64,000 nucleotides of DNA from Fibrobacter sp. UBA4223 (GTDB taxonomy: Bacteria; Fibrobacterota; Fibrobacteria; Fibrobacterales; Fibrobacteraceae): assembly GCA_002382975.1 (NCBI GenBank), contig DFTB01000014.1:19229-83228 (forward strand), read 5' to 3'. The notes beneath the pieces are model-generated. The model was given only the letters and a program-made list of their open reading frames with translations, was not told the DNA's origin and ran no database searches. Below are positions 16,138-25,058 of this stretch, in pieces. The translations under genes and the position numbers were made by a program. Each line of letters starts with the position of its first letter. The first letter of the stretch is position 1.

Positions 16138-17092
16138 AGACATTGAATGTCGAAGTATTTTCGTCATCAACTGTATAAAGGAGCGAAACCTAAGGGTTTC
16201 TTCAGGAGAACTACTTCTTGAAGAAGGTGACGAACACAAAACTCTCACAAAATTTCCTTTTCAAAAGATTTTAGCTCTGTTTATCATTGGACCGATTACG
16301 ATAACAACGCCTCTACTGGAAAAGTGTAAAAAATTCGACGTAGCCCTTGTTGTAATGAAGTCTAATTTGCGCCCCGTATTCTTTTGGGCGAACCATGCCG
16401 AAGCCAATTTCTTATTGCATCAAAAGTAGTATTTCTTTGAAAAAACAGATATTTCCTTCGCAAGAGAAATCGTTCGAAATAAAATAGTGAATCAAAAGAA
16501 AACTCTTGAAAAGATAAGATTAAAAAGTTCCTCAATACTTGAAGCAAAGGAATTATGCAATAAAGCCCTAGATAATCTAGGCGGCATTGAAGACTACAAT
16601 GAACTTATGGGTACAGAGGGCTACATTTCAAAAAAATTCTTTGAATGTTATTTCGATGGTTTCAATTGGACCGTCAGACTTCCACGTGCAAAGAATGATG
16701 CAATAAACGCAACGCTAGATATTGGTTACACAATTCTATTCAATTACATTGAGGTATTTCTGCGGTTGTTTGGCTTTGACCCATATGTTGGTGTTTATCA
16801 TCGACTTTGGTTCAAGAGAAAGTCTTTAGTTTGTGATATCATGGAGCCTTTTCGCTGTTTGATTGATGCGAAAGTTCGGAAGGCATTAAATCTTAAACAA
16901 ATTAAGGATGATGATTTTAACATAGTCAAAAAGGAATACTTATTAAAATTTGAAAAATATTCTGATTATTCAGCACTCTTTTTTCAGGATTTAGTCGATT
17001 ATAAAAAGGAAATTTTCAAATTCGTGCAATCGTACTATAGAGCATTTATGAAGGAACGTGCTGATTTAATGGATTTGTTCATACTGGAGTAA
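16124..17092 (+). pseudogene. cas1: Cas1 integrase gene interrupted by an amber codon
   Basis: Read through, this gene encodes 322 residues, the usual Cas1 size. At codon 102 (16427-16429) the frame has TAG: ...NFLLHQK-stop-YFFEKTDISFAREIV. The residue expected there in related Cas1 proteins is Gln (KQY), and CAG to TAG is a single C-to-T change. Everything after it stays in frame and keeps the catalytic residues: Glu165 (MGTEGY), His226 (VGVYH) and Asp238 (LVCDIMEPF). The start ATG has GGAGG 6 nt upstream. A GTG at 16487 could restart a 201-residue catalytic fragment, but has no clear ribosome site. Cas2 follows 3 bp after the final stop. Confidence 0.88.
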
Positions 17093-17095
17093 AAA

Positions 17096-17368
17096 ATGCT
17101 ATTAGTAAGCTATGACATAAAGGACGACAAATTGAGAACGACATTCTCAAAGATGCTCCAATCAAATGGAGCAATACGACTTCAATATTCTGTGTACGAA
17201 GTTAATCATACTCAACGTTTTCTTGACATTCTGAAAATGGAAATAGAGACTTATTTCAAGAAAGAGTTTTCTCCAGATGACAGTGTCATATTATTTGATG
17301 TTGATGTGAAAAAGACTATCAAATATGGGAATGCCGTTCATCGCGATCAGGACCTGTTATTCTTCTGA
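17096..17368 (+). CDS. cas2: Cas2 adaptation protein
   Basis: The 90-residue protein starts MLLVSYDIKDDKLRTTFSKM, with the conserved first-strand Asp7, and has the ferredoxin-like pattern of Cas2 (IRLQYSVYEV, DSVILFDVD). In the Cas1-Cas2 complex it is the dimeric centre that sets spacer length. GGAG overlapping the end of cas1 serves as its ribosome site, so the two are translationally linked. It looks intact. The array leader follows directly. Confidence 0.93.
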   Translation: MLLVSYDIKDDKLRTTFSKMLQSNGAIRLQYSVYEVNHTQRFLDILKMEIETYFKKEFSPDDSVILFDVDVKKTIKYGNAVHRDQDLLFF

Positions 17369-17552
17369 AGCAAACCTCGGTCTTAACATTTTTGAAGGGT
17401 TTTCAAGACAACCCCGTATTTCGTTGTATATCATAAAGTTAGAGACCCTTCCGAAGTAAATGCTCATCCGAACAGTATGCTTAGGATGATTTTCAAAAGG
17501 CACTCATTTTCCTTGAAATTCGCACTATTTTAAACTATATTGCTAATATAGA
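17369..17552 (+). promoter_or_regulatory. CRISPR leader with array promoter
   Basis: The 184 nt between cas2 and the first repeat are AT-rich. A good promoter lies at the end: TTGAAA (17513-17518), 17 nt, TATATT (17536-17541), putting the transcript start near 17548, about 5 nt before repeat 1. TATATT-GCT-AATATA (17536-17550) is a small inverted repeat next to repeat 1, where leader-binding proteins often act in other systems. Confidence 0.7.
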
Positions 17553-20250
17553 GCCTAGAAGCTTCATAAAATTTCTACTCTTGTAGATCTGCACGAATGC
17601 GCCGCCAAGCAGAAGGGGCCTAGAAGCTTCATAAAATTTCTACTCTTGTAGATTGGTCAAGGGTGCCCCTTGGGTCGTATGCCTAGAAGCTTCATAAAAT
17701 TTCTACTCTTGTAGATGCTACACTGTATTCCACCCCAATGTAATCGCCTAGAAGCTTCATAAAATTTCTACTCTTGTAGATTATTACATAGTCCCTTCCG
17801 TTCACGCGGCCTAGAAGCTTCATAAAATTTCTACTCTTGTAGATTCAAGTTCTTCCTGTGTCATTGTGTCCGCCTAGAAGCTTCATAAAATTTCTACTCT
17901 TGTAGATGTCAAGTTTGATTCCCATAGCCTTGAGCCTAGAAGCTTCATAAAATTTCTACTCTTGTAGATCATTTTGTTTCCTTTGCCTCTTCGGCGGCCT
18001 AGAAGCTTCATAAAATTTCTACTCTTGTAGATAAAAGCTCCTTGATCCTCCTGCAAGACGCCTAGAAGCTTCATAAAATTTCTACTCTTGTAGATTGTAA
18101 AATTTTGTTAAACTGTTGGCAAGCCTAGAAGCTTCATAAAATTTCTACTCTTGTAGATTGATGACTTGCTTGTGCAGGACTTATTGCCTAGAAGCTTCAT
18201 AAAATTTCTACTCTTGTAGATGTGTTGCCAAGACCTGACACAGAGAAGCCTAGAAGCTTCATAAAATTTCTACTCTTGTAGATGCCTGGATGACCCACAG
18301 AGGGACGCCAACGCCTAGAAGCTTCATAAAATTTCTACTCTTGTAGATAGCAGGTAGGGCACTATTCCGTGCCGGTGCCTAGAAGCTTCATAAAATTTCT
18401 ACTCTTGTAGATAGCAGGTAGGGCACTATTCCGTGCCGGTGCCTAGAAGCTTCATAAAATTTCTACTCTTGTAGATTGGAAGAACACGGCAAAGACCCTG
18501 AAAGCCTAGAAGCTTCATAAAATTTCTACTCTTGTAGATTAATAAGACGGTTGCGTAATCGCGCGGAGCCTAGAAGCTTCATAAAATTTCTACTCTTGTA
18601 GATCCTCTAATCCTTCTGGCGCTTGCAAGTAGCCTAGAAGCTTCATAAAATTTCTACTCTTGTAGATGAAGACCTGGACCGCTATGCTATGGAAGCCTAG
18701 AAGCTTCATAAAATTTCTACTCTTGTAGATAGCAGGTAGGGCACTATTCCGTGCCGGTGCCTAGAAGCTTCATAAAATTTCTACTCTTGTAGATTGGAAG
18801 AACACGGCAAAGACCCTGAAAGCCTAGAAGCTTCATAAAATTTCTACTCTTGTAGATTGCGACGCTTGCGCTCGCCCTCGCGGCACCTAGAAGCTTCATA
18901 AAATTTCTACTCTTGTAGATAAATATACTTTTAAAACCAATCGGTCAGCCTAGAAGCTTCATAAAATTTCTACTCTTGTAGATTTTCGTGGCCTTGTCAA
19001 CTAGCAAGTTAGCCTAGAAGCTTCATAAAATTTCTACTCTTGTAGATTCACCCCGGTTCAAGGTGTGCCGAAAAGCCTAGAAGCTTCATAAAATTTCTAC
19101 TCTTGTAGATTCATGACATAAATCATGAAGAGCGGCCAGCCTAGAAGCTTCATAAAATTTCTACTCTTGTAGATGATATGCTCCCGAAGTTGGCGGGTCA
19201 TAGCCTAGAAGCTTCATAAAATTTCTACTCTTGTAGATTGTCAATTCGTGGGGTGCGTGTTCGGGCGCCTAGAAGCTTCATAAAATTTCTACTCTTGTAG
19301 ATTGCCGAATGGCACAGGATGTATGTCAAGCCTAGAAGCTTCATAAAATTTCTACTCTTGTAGATTGTATATTTTGGCCGATGAAAGACAGGCCTAGAAG
19401 CTTCATAAAATTTCTACTCTTGTAGATCAGAAATACCTTTTGAATATCAAGGTGAGCCTAGAAGCTTCATAAAATTTCTACTCTTGTAGATTGAATTGTC
19501 GGTGTTACTATTCACGACGCCTAGAAGCTTCATAAAATTTCTACTCTTGTAGATTATAAAATGAATGACACATAAGAGAGCGCCTAGAAGCTTCATAAAA
19601 TTTCTACTCTTGTAGATCGGATTGCGTGTTTTTGGGGGGCCTGGGCCTAGAAGCTTCATAAAATTTCTACTCTTGTAGATGACATTTCATCTCTCCACCT
19701 CCATTACAGCCTAGAAGCTTCATAAAATTTCTACTCTTGTAGATTCTTGAAAGCGACCAGCGAATTTATATGGCCTAGAAGCTTCATAAAATTTCTACTC
19801 TTGTAGATTCTTACATACTTTGGATTTAAATTATAGCCTAGAAGCTTCATAAAATTTCTACTCTTGTAGATAATATAGGTATTTGCGACCCGTGAAGCGC
19901 CTAGAAGCTTCATAAAATTTCTACTCTTGTAGATGTATAACCTTTACGGCAGCGATGACAAGGCCTAGAAGCTTCATAAAATTTCTACTCTTGTAGATGA
20001 TTTCGAGAAGGGTGTCCCCATGCTTGCCTAGAAGCTTCATAAAATTTCTACTCTTGTAGATGATAATCTCGCATATAGTCCGCATGGGGCCTAGAAGCTT
20101 CATAAAATTTCTACTCTTGTAGATATCAAAGGCGAAGACGACGCCATCACTGCCTAGAAGCTTCATAAAATTTCTACTCTTGTAGATTTTAATCGGTTCG
20201 GCGGGTTTCCGGGGGCCTAGAAGCTTCATAAAATTTCTACTCTTGTAGAT
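17553..20250 (+). CRISPR. Type V-A CRISPR array, 43 repeats and 42 spacers
   Basis: Forty-three copies of a 36-nt repeat start GCCTAGAAGCTTC and end AATTTCTACTCTTGTAGAT, the Cas12a crRNA handle with stem TCTAC/GTAGA and loop TCTT; the last 19 nt match the handle of Acidaminococcus Cas12a. Spacers are 26-29 nt. The repeats are nearly invariant; repeat 22 (18885-18920) begins with A instead of G. Spacers 13, 14 and 19 (18349, 18413, 18731) are identical, as are 15 and 20 (18477, 18795). The last repeat at 20215-20250 is intact and not decayed. Open frames on the minus strand that spell IYKSRNFMKLLG over and over are only the repeats read as protein. Confidence 0.99.
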
Positions 20251-20657
20251 GACAAACCCTTGTCTCCGTAGCGTTGTTTCCGCACTACTTAAGGTAAAAA
20301 ATTCAACCAAATACGGAAAATAATCATAAATCCCGTATTTCATTGAAAAGTTTTCAAGGAAAAGACTACAGCTTTGGATATTCGTAATCGTTTTGGACAA
20401 ATTCTTTTGCGTTAGGGATTGTCACCCGATAGGGCGGAGACTTGCATCCTTTGGTTCCAGGCGGCGGATCAAGTCCGCCATGACGTAAAGCAAGGCTCCG
20501 GGAGCGTAGCGAGTAAAGCCCGACCCGCGCGTGCGCGGGGAACGCCCAAATCAAGGTGGTTACCGAGAGGTACGATGCTCTCTTTTCCAAAAAATGAAAA
20601 ACAGCGGGCTTCGAGCCGTCTTTATCCGCCTTTTTCCGTGCTTGCAGGCCACTTGCC

Positions 20658-20678
20658 CCTAGCCTCTAGTCCCTATTT
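20658..20678 (+). repeat. Heptamer array CCTANNN, 3 units
   Basis: CCTAGCC, TCTAGTC and CCTATTT stand in tandem with a 7-nt period, just before the promoter of the aminotransferase gene. Confidence 0.55.
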
Positions 20679-20681
20679 TTC

Positions 20682-20689
20682 TATCTTTG
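20682..20689 (+). promoter_or_regulatory. -7 promoter element of the aminotransferase gene
   Basis: TATCTTTG is an exact match to TAnnTTTG, 31 nt before the ATG at 20721. Confidence 0.45.
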
Positions 20690-20720
20690 GCCTCGGAAAT
20701 TTTTCAACAGGACCAAGGTC

Positions 20721-22013
20721 ATGAGCTACAATCCTCTCGCAGAACAGGCCAACGCGGAACTTTCCGCAAACGGCTGCAGCGTACTTTCCATGCTTTCCGA
20801 AAGGGGCAAGGCCATCTTCTTCCCCCGCAAGGGCATTCTGGGCCAGGGCGCCGAAGCCAAGGGCAAAGAAATCAACGCCACCATCGGCACCGCCCTGGAA
20901 GACGACGGTAGCCCCCTGGTTCTCGACTGCGTGCTCAAGAGCCTGAACCTGCCCAAGCAGGCCTTCCTCTACGCCCCCAGTTTCGGAAACCCCGACCTGC
21001 GCAAGGCCTGGAAAGAGCAGATTGTCCGCAAGAACCCGAGCCTCGCAGGCAAGGCCTTCAGCAACCCGGTTGTGACCTGCGCCCTGACCCACGCCATCAG
21101 CTGCGCGGGCTACCTTTTCTTGGATCCGGGCGACGAGGTGATTATCCCCGACCTTTACTGGGACAACTACGAACTGGTGTTCGTGAACAGCTGCGGCGCA
21201 AAGATCAAAACCTTCAACACCTTCAAGGACGGCGGTTTCGACACGGAAGCCCTTAAAAAGGCCCTTTCCGAGAGCAAGAGCCAGAAGAAGGTGGTTCTGT
21301 TAAACTTCCCCAACAACCCCACGGGCTATACCGCCACCGAAAAGGAAGCGGTGGAAATCGCGAAAATCCTCACGGACTGCGCCAACGCGGGCAACAAGGT
21401 GGTGGCCCTGCTGGACGACGCCTACTTTGGACTGGTCTATGAGGACGGCGTGACCAAGGAATCCCTGTTCGTGAAGCTGCTCGAAGCCAACGAGAACCTG
21501 CTCGCCGTCAAGCTCGACGGTCCCACCAAGGAAGACTACGTGTGGGGTTTCCGCGTCGGGTTCATGAGCTTTGGTTTCAAGGGCGCCACAGAGGCCCAGC
21601 TGAAGGCCCTGGAAGACAAGGCCGCGGGCGTGGTCCGCGGAAACATCAGCAACGCCCCAAGCATCAGCCAGAAGATTCTGCTGGCCGCCTTCCAGAGCCC
21701 GGAATACCTGCAGCAGAAGGCCGAGAAGTTCGCCATCCTCAAGAAACGCTACGACATCATCAAGCAGGTGCTGGCCGACCACCCCGAATACAAGGAGGCC
21801 TTCGAGGCCATGCCTTGCAATAGTGGCTATTTCATGTGCGTAAAGCCCAAGGGCGTAGATGCCGAACTGCTCCGCCAGAAGCTCATCAGCGACTACAGCA
21901 CGGGAACCATCATGCTTTCGGGCCTTATCCGCGTGGCATTCAGCGCCGTGCCAACAGACAAGCTGGGCAAGCTGTTCGAAAATATTTATAATTGTGTTAT
22001 GAAGATGAAGTAA
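20721..22013 (+). CDS. Class I/II PLP-dependent aminotransferase
   Basis: The 430-residue product is a fold-type I aminotransferase. NFPNNPTGYTATEKEA is the conserved NPTG segment, LLDDAYFGLVY holds the Asp and Tyr that contact PLP, and KLDGPTKEDYVWGFRVGFM should hold the Schiff-base lysine followed by the Arg for the substrate carboxylate. It belongs to the aspartate-aminotransferase superfamily; the amino donor and acceptor cannot be read. AGGACCAAGG lies just before the ATG. It is followed by heptamer repeats and then citrate synthase on the same strand, about 107 bp on. Confidence 0.85.
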   Translation: MSYNPLAEQANAELSANGCSVLSMLSERGKAIFFPRKGILGQGAEAKGKEINATIGTALEDDGSPLVLDCVLKSLNLPKQAFLYAPSFGNPDLRKAWKEQIVRKNPSLAGKAFSNPVVTCALTHAISCAGYLFLDPGDEVIIPDLYWDNYELVFVNSCGAKIKTFNTFKDGGFDTEALKKALSESKSQKKVVLLNFPNNPTGYTATEKEAVEIAKILTDCANAGNKVVALLDDAYFGLVYEDGVTKESLFVKLLEANENLLAVKLDGPTKEDYVWGFRVGFMSFGFKGATEAQLKALEDKAAGVVRGNISNAPSISQKILLAAFQSPEYLQQKAEKFAILKKRYDIIKQVLADHPEYKEAFEAMPCNSGYFMCVKPKGVDAELLRQKLISDYSTGTIMLSGLIRVAFSAVPTDKLGKLFENIYNCVMKMK

Positions 22014-22016
22014 ACA

Positions 22017-22112
22017 GTGGTTAGTGGCTAGTCAACAGGGATAATAAGGCGGCTGCGCCGCATCCTAACTACGGACCTTCGGTCCTATCCCCTAAGATCC
22101 TAGCCCCTATTG
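22017..22112 (+). repeat. Heptamer repeats before citrate synthase
   Basis: GTGGTTA-GTGGCTA opens the gap at 22017-22030. CCTATCC, CCTAAGAT, CCTAGCC and CCTATTG follow at 22084-22112 and run into the citrate synthase ribosome site (GGAGG). Confidence 0.55.
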
Positions 22113-22120
22113 GAGGAATC

Positions 22121-23410
22121 ATGTCCGATAAAGCGACCTTGAATTACAACGGAAAGAGTTACGAACTCCCCGTGGTTGAAGGCACCGAAAACGAACACGG
22201 TCTCGACATCAGCACTTTGCGCAAGAGTTCCGGTCTGGTGACCCTGGACTACGGTTACCTGAACACGGGCAGCACCAAGAGTTCCATTACCTACGTGGAC
22301 GGCGAGAAGGGAATTCTCCGTTACCGCGGCTACTCCATCGAGGACCTGGCCGAAAAGGCCACCTTCCCCGAAACCGCATGGCTCCTGATTTACGGCGAGC
22401 TGCCTAACCCCGAGCAGCTGGGGCATTTCCGCACGTTGCTTACCGAAAACGCCCTGCTCCACGAAAACCTGCTGCACTTTTTCCGCGAGATGCCGCCCAG
22501 CGCCCACCCCATGGGCATTCTCAGTTCCATCGTGAACGCCGTGGGCCTCTTTACTCCCCGTTTCTACGACGACGAAAACATCGCCAGCGCATTTGAGCTG
22601 ACTACCGCGGGCCTCATCTCCAAGATCCGCACCATCGCTGCCTTCTCTTACAAGGCAAGCATTGGCGAACCCTTCGTTTACCCCGAAGCGGAACGCAGCT
22701 ACTGCAGCAACTTCTTGAACATGATGTTCAGCAGCAAGGCCAGGCCCTACCACCTGGACCCCATCATGGAAAAGGCGCTGAACACCTTGTTGATTGTACA
22801 CGCCGACCACGAGCAGAACTGCTCCACTTCTACCGTGCGTATGGTGGGCAGTTCCCAGGCAAACCTTTACGCCAGCATCTGCGCCGGTATCTGCGCCCTG
22901 TGGGGCCCGCTTCACGGTGGCGCCAACCAGGCCGTTCTGGAAACGCTTCTCCGTATCCAGAACAGCGGCATGACCATCGAACAGGTGATGGAAAAGGCCA
23001 AGGACAAGAACGACCCCTTCCGCCTTTCTGGATTCGGCCACCGGGTGTACAAGAGTTACGACCCTCGTGCCAAAGTTTTGAAAAAGCTCATGGGCCAGGT
23101 GTTCGAGCACGAACACATCAACGACCCGTTGCTGGAAATCGCGCTGAAGCTAGAAGAAGCCGCCCTGAAGGACGACTACTTCATTGCCCGCAAGCTCTAC
23201 CCCAACGTGGACTTCTATTCTGGCATTCTCTACCGCGCCATGGGTATCCCCACCAACATGCTCACGGTGATGTTTGCCATCGGCCGCTTGCCCGGCTGGA
23301 TCGCCCACTGGAAAGAGATGCACGACGACCCGAATTCCAAGATCAACAGGCCCCGCCAGATTTACGTAGGCGAAACGGCCAGACCTTGGATCGACAGGAA
23401 CAAGCGATAA
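22121..23410 (+). CDS. gltA: Citrate synthase
   Basis: The 429-residue protein is a type II citrate synthase, which condenses acetyl-CoA and oxaloacetate in the first step of the TCA cycle. The N-terminal beta part (LNYNGKSYELPVVEGTE) is typical of the hexameric bacterial form. Catalytic segments are present: LHGGANQAVLETL with the first His, SGFGHRVYKSYDPRA with the second His and substrate Arg, and YPNVDFYSGILY with the catalytic Asp. GGAGG precedes the ATG by 5 nt. A bidirectional terminator separates it from metY. Confidence 0.95.
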   Translation: MSDKATLNYNGKSYELPVVEGTENEHGLDISTLRKSSGLVTLDYGYLNTGSTKSSITYVDGEKGILRYRGYSIEDLAEKATFPETAWLLIYGELPNPEQLGHFRTLLTENALLHENLLHFFREMPPSAHPMGILSSIVNAVGLFTPRFYDDENIASAFELTTAGLISKIRTIAAFSYKASIGEPFVYPEAERSYCSNFLNMMFSSKARPYHLDPIMEKALNTLLIVHADHEQNCSTSTVRMVGSSQANLYASICAGICALWGPLHGGANQAVLETLLRIQNSGMTIEQVMEKAKDKNDPFRLSGFGHRVYKSYDPRAKVLKKLMGQVFEHEHINDPLLEIALKLEEAALKDDYFIARKLYPNVDFYSGILYRAMGIPTNMLTVMFAIGRLPGWIAHWKEMHDDPNSKINRPRQIYVGETARPWIDRNKR

Positions 23411-23424
23411 AAAGTCCCTTTAAA

Positions 23425-23454
23425 GGAGATGCCCGCTCAAGGCGGGCATGACAA
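23425..23454. repeat. Palindromic repeat GGAGATGCCCG..CGGGCATGAC
   Basis: TGCCCGC / GCGGGCA palindrome with conserved GGAGA before and TGACAA after; the same pattern recurs at 44484, 47335 and 63643. Confidence 0.7.
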
Positions 23455-23460
23455 TTGAAA

Positions 23461-23492
23461 AAATCCTCGGTTCTAGACCGAGGATTTTTTTG
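23461..23492. terminator. Bidirectional terminator between gltA and metY
   Basis: ATCCTCGG (23463-23470) pairs with CCGAGGAT (23478-23485), with an A run before and seven T residues after, serving the two convergent genes. Confidence 0.85.
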
Positions 23493-23535
23493 TGGCCCCT
23501 ATCGCCCCGATGGGGCCCCAGGGTGACAATATATC

Positions 23536-24813
23536 TTACACCTTGTCCAAAGCCTGAGTCAGGTCCGCGATGATGTCTTCGACGTTCTCGATGCCCACGC
23601 TGAAGCGGATCAGGTCCGGCGCGACGCCTGCTTCGATGAGCTGTTCGTCGCTGAGCTGACGGTGGGTGTGGCTTGCCGGATGCAGCACGCAACTGCGGGC
23701 GTCGGCCACGTGGGTCACGATGCAAATCATCTTGAGGTTGTCCATGAACTGGATGCTCTTTTCGCGGCCACCCTTGATGCCGAACGTGAGCACGCCGCAG
23801 GGGAGCCCGCCCTTGAATTGTTTCTGCGCGAGTTCGTGGTACTTGTTGCCCTCGAGGCCCGCGTAGTCCACCCAGGCCACCTTCGGGTGGTTCTGCAGGA
23901 ACTTCGCGCAGGCGAGAGCGTTCTCGCAGTGGCGCGGCATGCGCAGGTGAAGCGTTTCAAGGCCAACGTTCAGGAGGAACGCGTTCTGCGGAGCCTGGAT
24001 GCTGCCGAGGTCGCGCATGAGCTGGGCCGTAGCCTTCGTGATGAAGGCGCCCTTGCCGAAAGCCTTCGTGTAGGCAAGACCGTGGTAGCTCGGATCAGGT
24101 TCGGTGAGGCCCTTGAACTTGTCGTGATGGGCTTCCCAGTCAAAATTTCCGCTATCCACGATGCAGCCACCCACGGCCATGGCGTGACCGTCCATGTACT
24201 TGGTGGTGGAATGCGTCACGATGTCAACGCCGAATTCAATCGGGCGGCAAAGAATCGGAGTCGGGAACGTGTTGTCGACGATCATCGGCACGCCGTGCTT
24301 GTGGGCGATGTCGGCGAAGCGCTTGAGGTCGAGAATCTTGCCGGCGGGGTTCGCGACCGTCTCGCCGAAGAAGCACTTAGTATTCGGGCGGAAGGCCTTC
24401 TCGATTTCCTCGTCGCTCGCATCCTGGTCCACGAACGTGCACTCAATGCCGAGCTTCTTCATGGTAACGCTGAAGAGGTTGCTGGTACCGCCGTAGATGG
24501 CGCTGGTGCTGATGAAGTGGTCGCCCGCCTCGCAGATGTTGAACACGGCAAAGAAGTTCGCCGCCTGACCGGAGCTGGTGAGCATGGCTGCCACACCGCC
24601 TTCCATAGCCGCAATCTTGGATGCCACGGCGTCGTTGGTGGGGTTCTGCAGGCGCGTGTAGAAGTAGCCGCTGGCCTTCAGGTCGAACAGGTCGGCCATG
24701 GCGTTGCTGGACTCGTACTTGAAAGTGGTGCTCTGGTAGATGGGAAGGACGCGGGGTTCGCCGTTTTTCGGCTGCCAGCCGCCCTGGACGCACAAAGTTT
24801 CGATCTTGGACAT
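23536..24813 (-). CDS. metY: O-acetylhomoserine sulfhydrylase
   Basis: The 425-residue protein belongs to the Cys/Met-metabolism PLP family. YTRLQNPTNDAV, SGQAANFFAV and THSTTKYMDGH (PLP-binding Lys205) are all in place, and the length and the LMRDLGSIQAPQNAFLL segment fit MetY rather than cystathionine synthases. MetY makes homocysteine from O-acetylhomoserine and sulfide, allowing methionine synthesis without cystathionine. The transcript should begin near 24945, giving a leader of about 130 nt that carries a heptamer array. A 24-bp perfect palindrome lies just upstream of its promoter. Confidence 0.92.
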   Translation of the reverse strand: MSKIETLCVQGGWQPKNGEPRVLPIYQSTTFKYESSNAMADLFDLKASGYFYTRLQNPTNDAVASKIAAMEGGVAAMLTSSGQAANFFAVFNICEAGDHFISTSAIYGGTSNLFSVTMKKLGIECTFVDQDASDEEIEKAFRPNTKCFFGETVANPAGKILDLKRFADIAHKHGVPMIVDNTFPTPILCRPIEFGVDIVTHSTTKYMDGHAMAVGGCIVDSGNFDWEAHHDKFKGLTEPDPSYHGLAYTKAFGKGAFITKATAQLMRDLGSIQAPQNAFLLNVGLETLHLRMPRHCENALACAKFLQNHPKVAWVDYAGLEGNKYHELAQKQFKGGLPCGVLTFGIKGGREKSIQFMDNLKMICIVTHVADARSCVLHPASHTHRQLSDEQLIEAGVAPDLIRFSVGIENVEDIIADLTQALDKV

Positions 24814-24864
24814 TTTTGCCTCTTGTTTAATTTCAAAACCAAATATAGATAGTGAGGTATGTTA

Positions 24865-24892
24865 GACGAGAGACGAAAGACGAGAGACGAGA
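24865..24892. repeat. Heptamer array GACGARA, 4 units
   Basis: GACGAGA, GACGAAA, GACGAGA and GACGAGA in perfect 7-nt register, within the untranslated leader of metY. Confidence 0.7.
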
Positions 24893-24950
24893 GATAATTC
24901 TAGCCCATTCAGTCTTTCGAAACACGGCTTTAGCATATCTTTTCGGTAGG

Positions 24951-24980
24951 CAAATATAGGAAAAGACTACACCTTGTCAA
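24951..24980 (-). promoter_or_regulatory. metY promoter
   Basis: TTGACA (24980-24975), 16 nt, TATATTTG (24958-24951) on the minus strand: a full -35 combined with a perfect FCB-type -7 element. Confidence 0.65.
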
Positions 24981-24983
24981 TGC

Positions 24984-25007
24984 GTTTATGCAAATATTTG
25001 CATAAAC
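24984..25007. promoter_or_regulatory. 24-bp perfect palindrome next to the metY promoter
   Basis: Two 12-nt arms, GTTTATGCAAAT and its exact complement, meet with no loop. It ends 3 nt before the metY -35 box. The place and symmetry fit a binding site for a dimeric regulator, more than a terminator, since the arms are AT-rich and no T run follows. Confidence 0.5.
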
Positions 25008-25008
25008 A

Positions 25009-25031
25009 AAAGCCCAACTTGCGACGGGCCC
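25009..25031 (-). terminator. Possible terminator after the FISUMP gene
   Basis: GCCC and GGGC flank a 10-nt loop; on the minus strand TTTTG follows. It is a weak stem. Confidence 0.4.
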
Positions 25032-25058
25032 AGTAATCTTCTACACCAGAAAAAAAGT

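Larger units (their letters stand above)
20251..20720. other. Gene-free region after the array
   Basis: No convincing gene lies here. The first 110 nt hold a hairpin AAATACGG / CCGTATTT (20309-20340) and a 15-nt palindrome TTGAAAAGTTTTCAA (20343-20357), a possible array terminator. Motifs CGCACTAYTT, CCCGTATTTCRTTG and GTTTTCAAG also occur in the leader, in the opposite order. From about 20410 the DNA becomes GC-rich, with a palindrome GGCGGATCAAGTCCGCC (20461-20477) of the intergenic type. A three-unit heptamer array and a promoter lie at the end. Confidence 0.6.

Noticed and set aside
17589..20214. Self-targeting spacers
   Set aside because: By eye no spacer matched DNA elsewhere in this window; a full genome search would be needed to settle it.
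17883..20400. Minus-strand open frames of 60-159 codons with IYKSRNFMKLLG repeats
   Set aside because: They are the CRISPR repeats read as protein; 36-nt repeats plus 27-nt spacers keep the frame open by chance.
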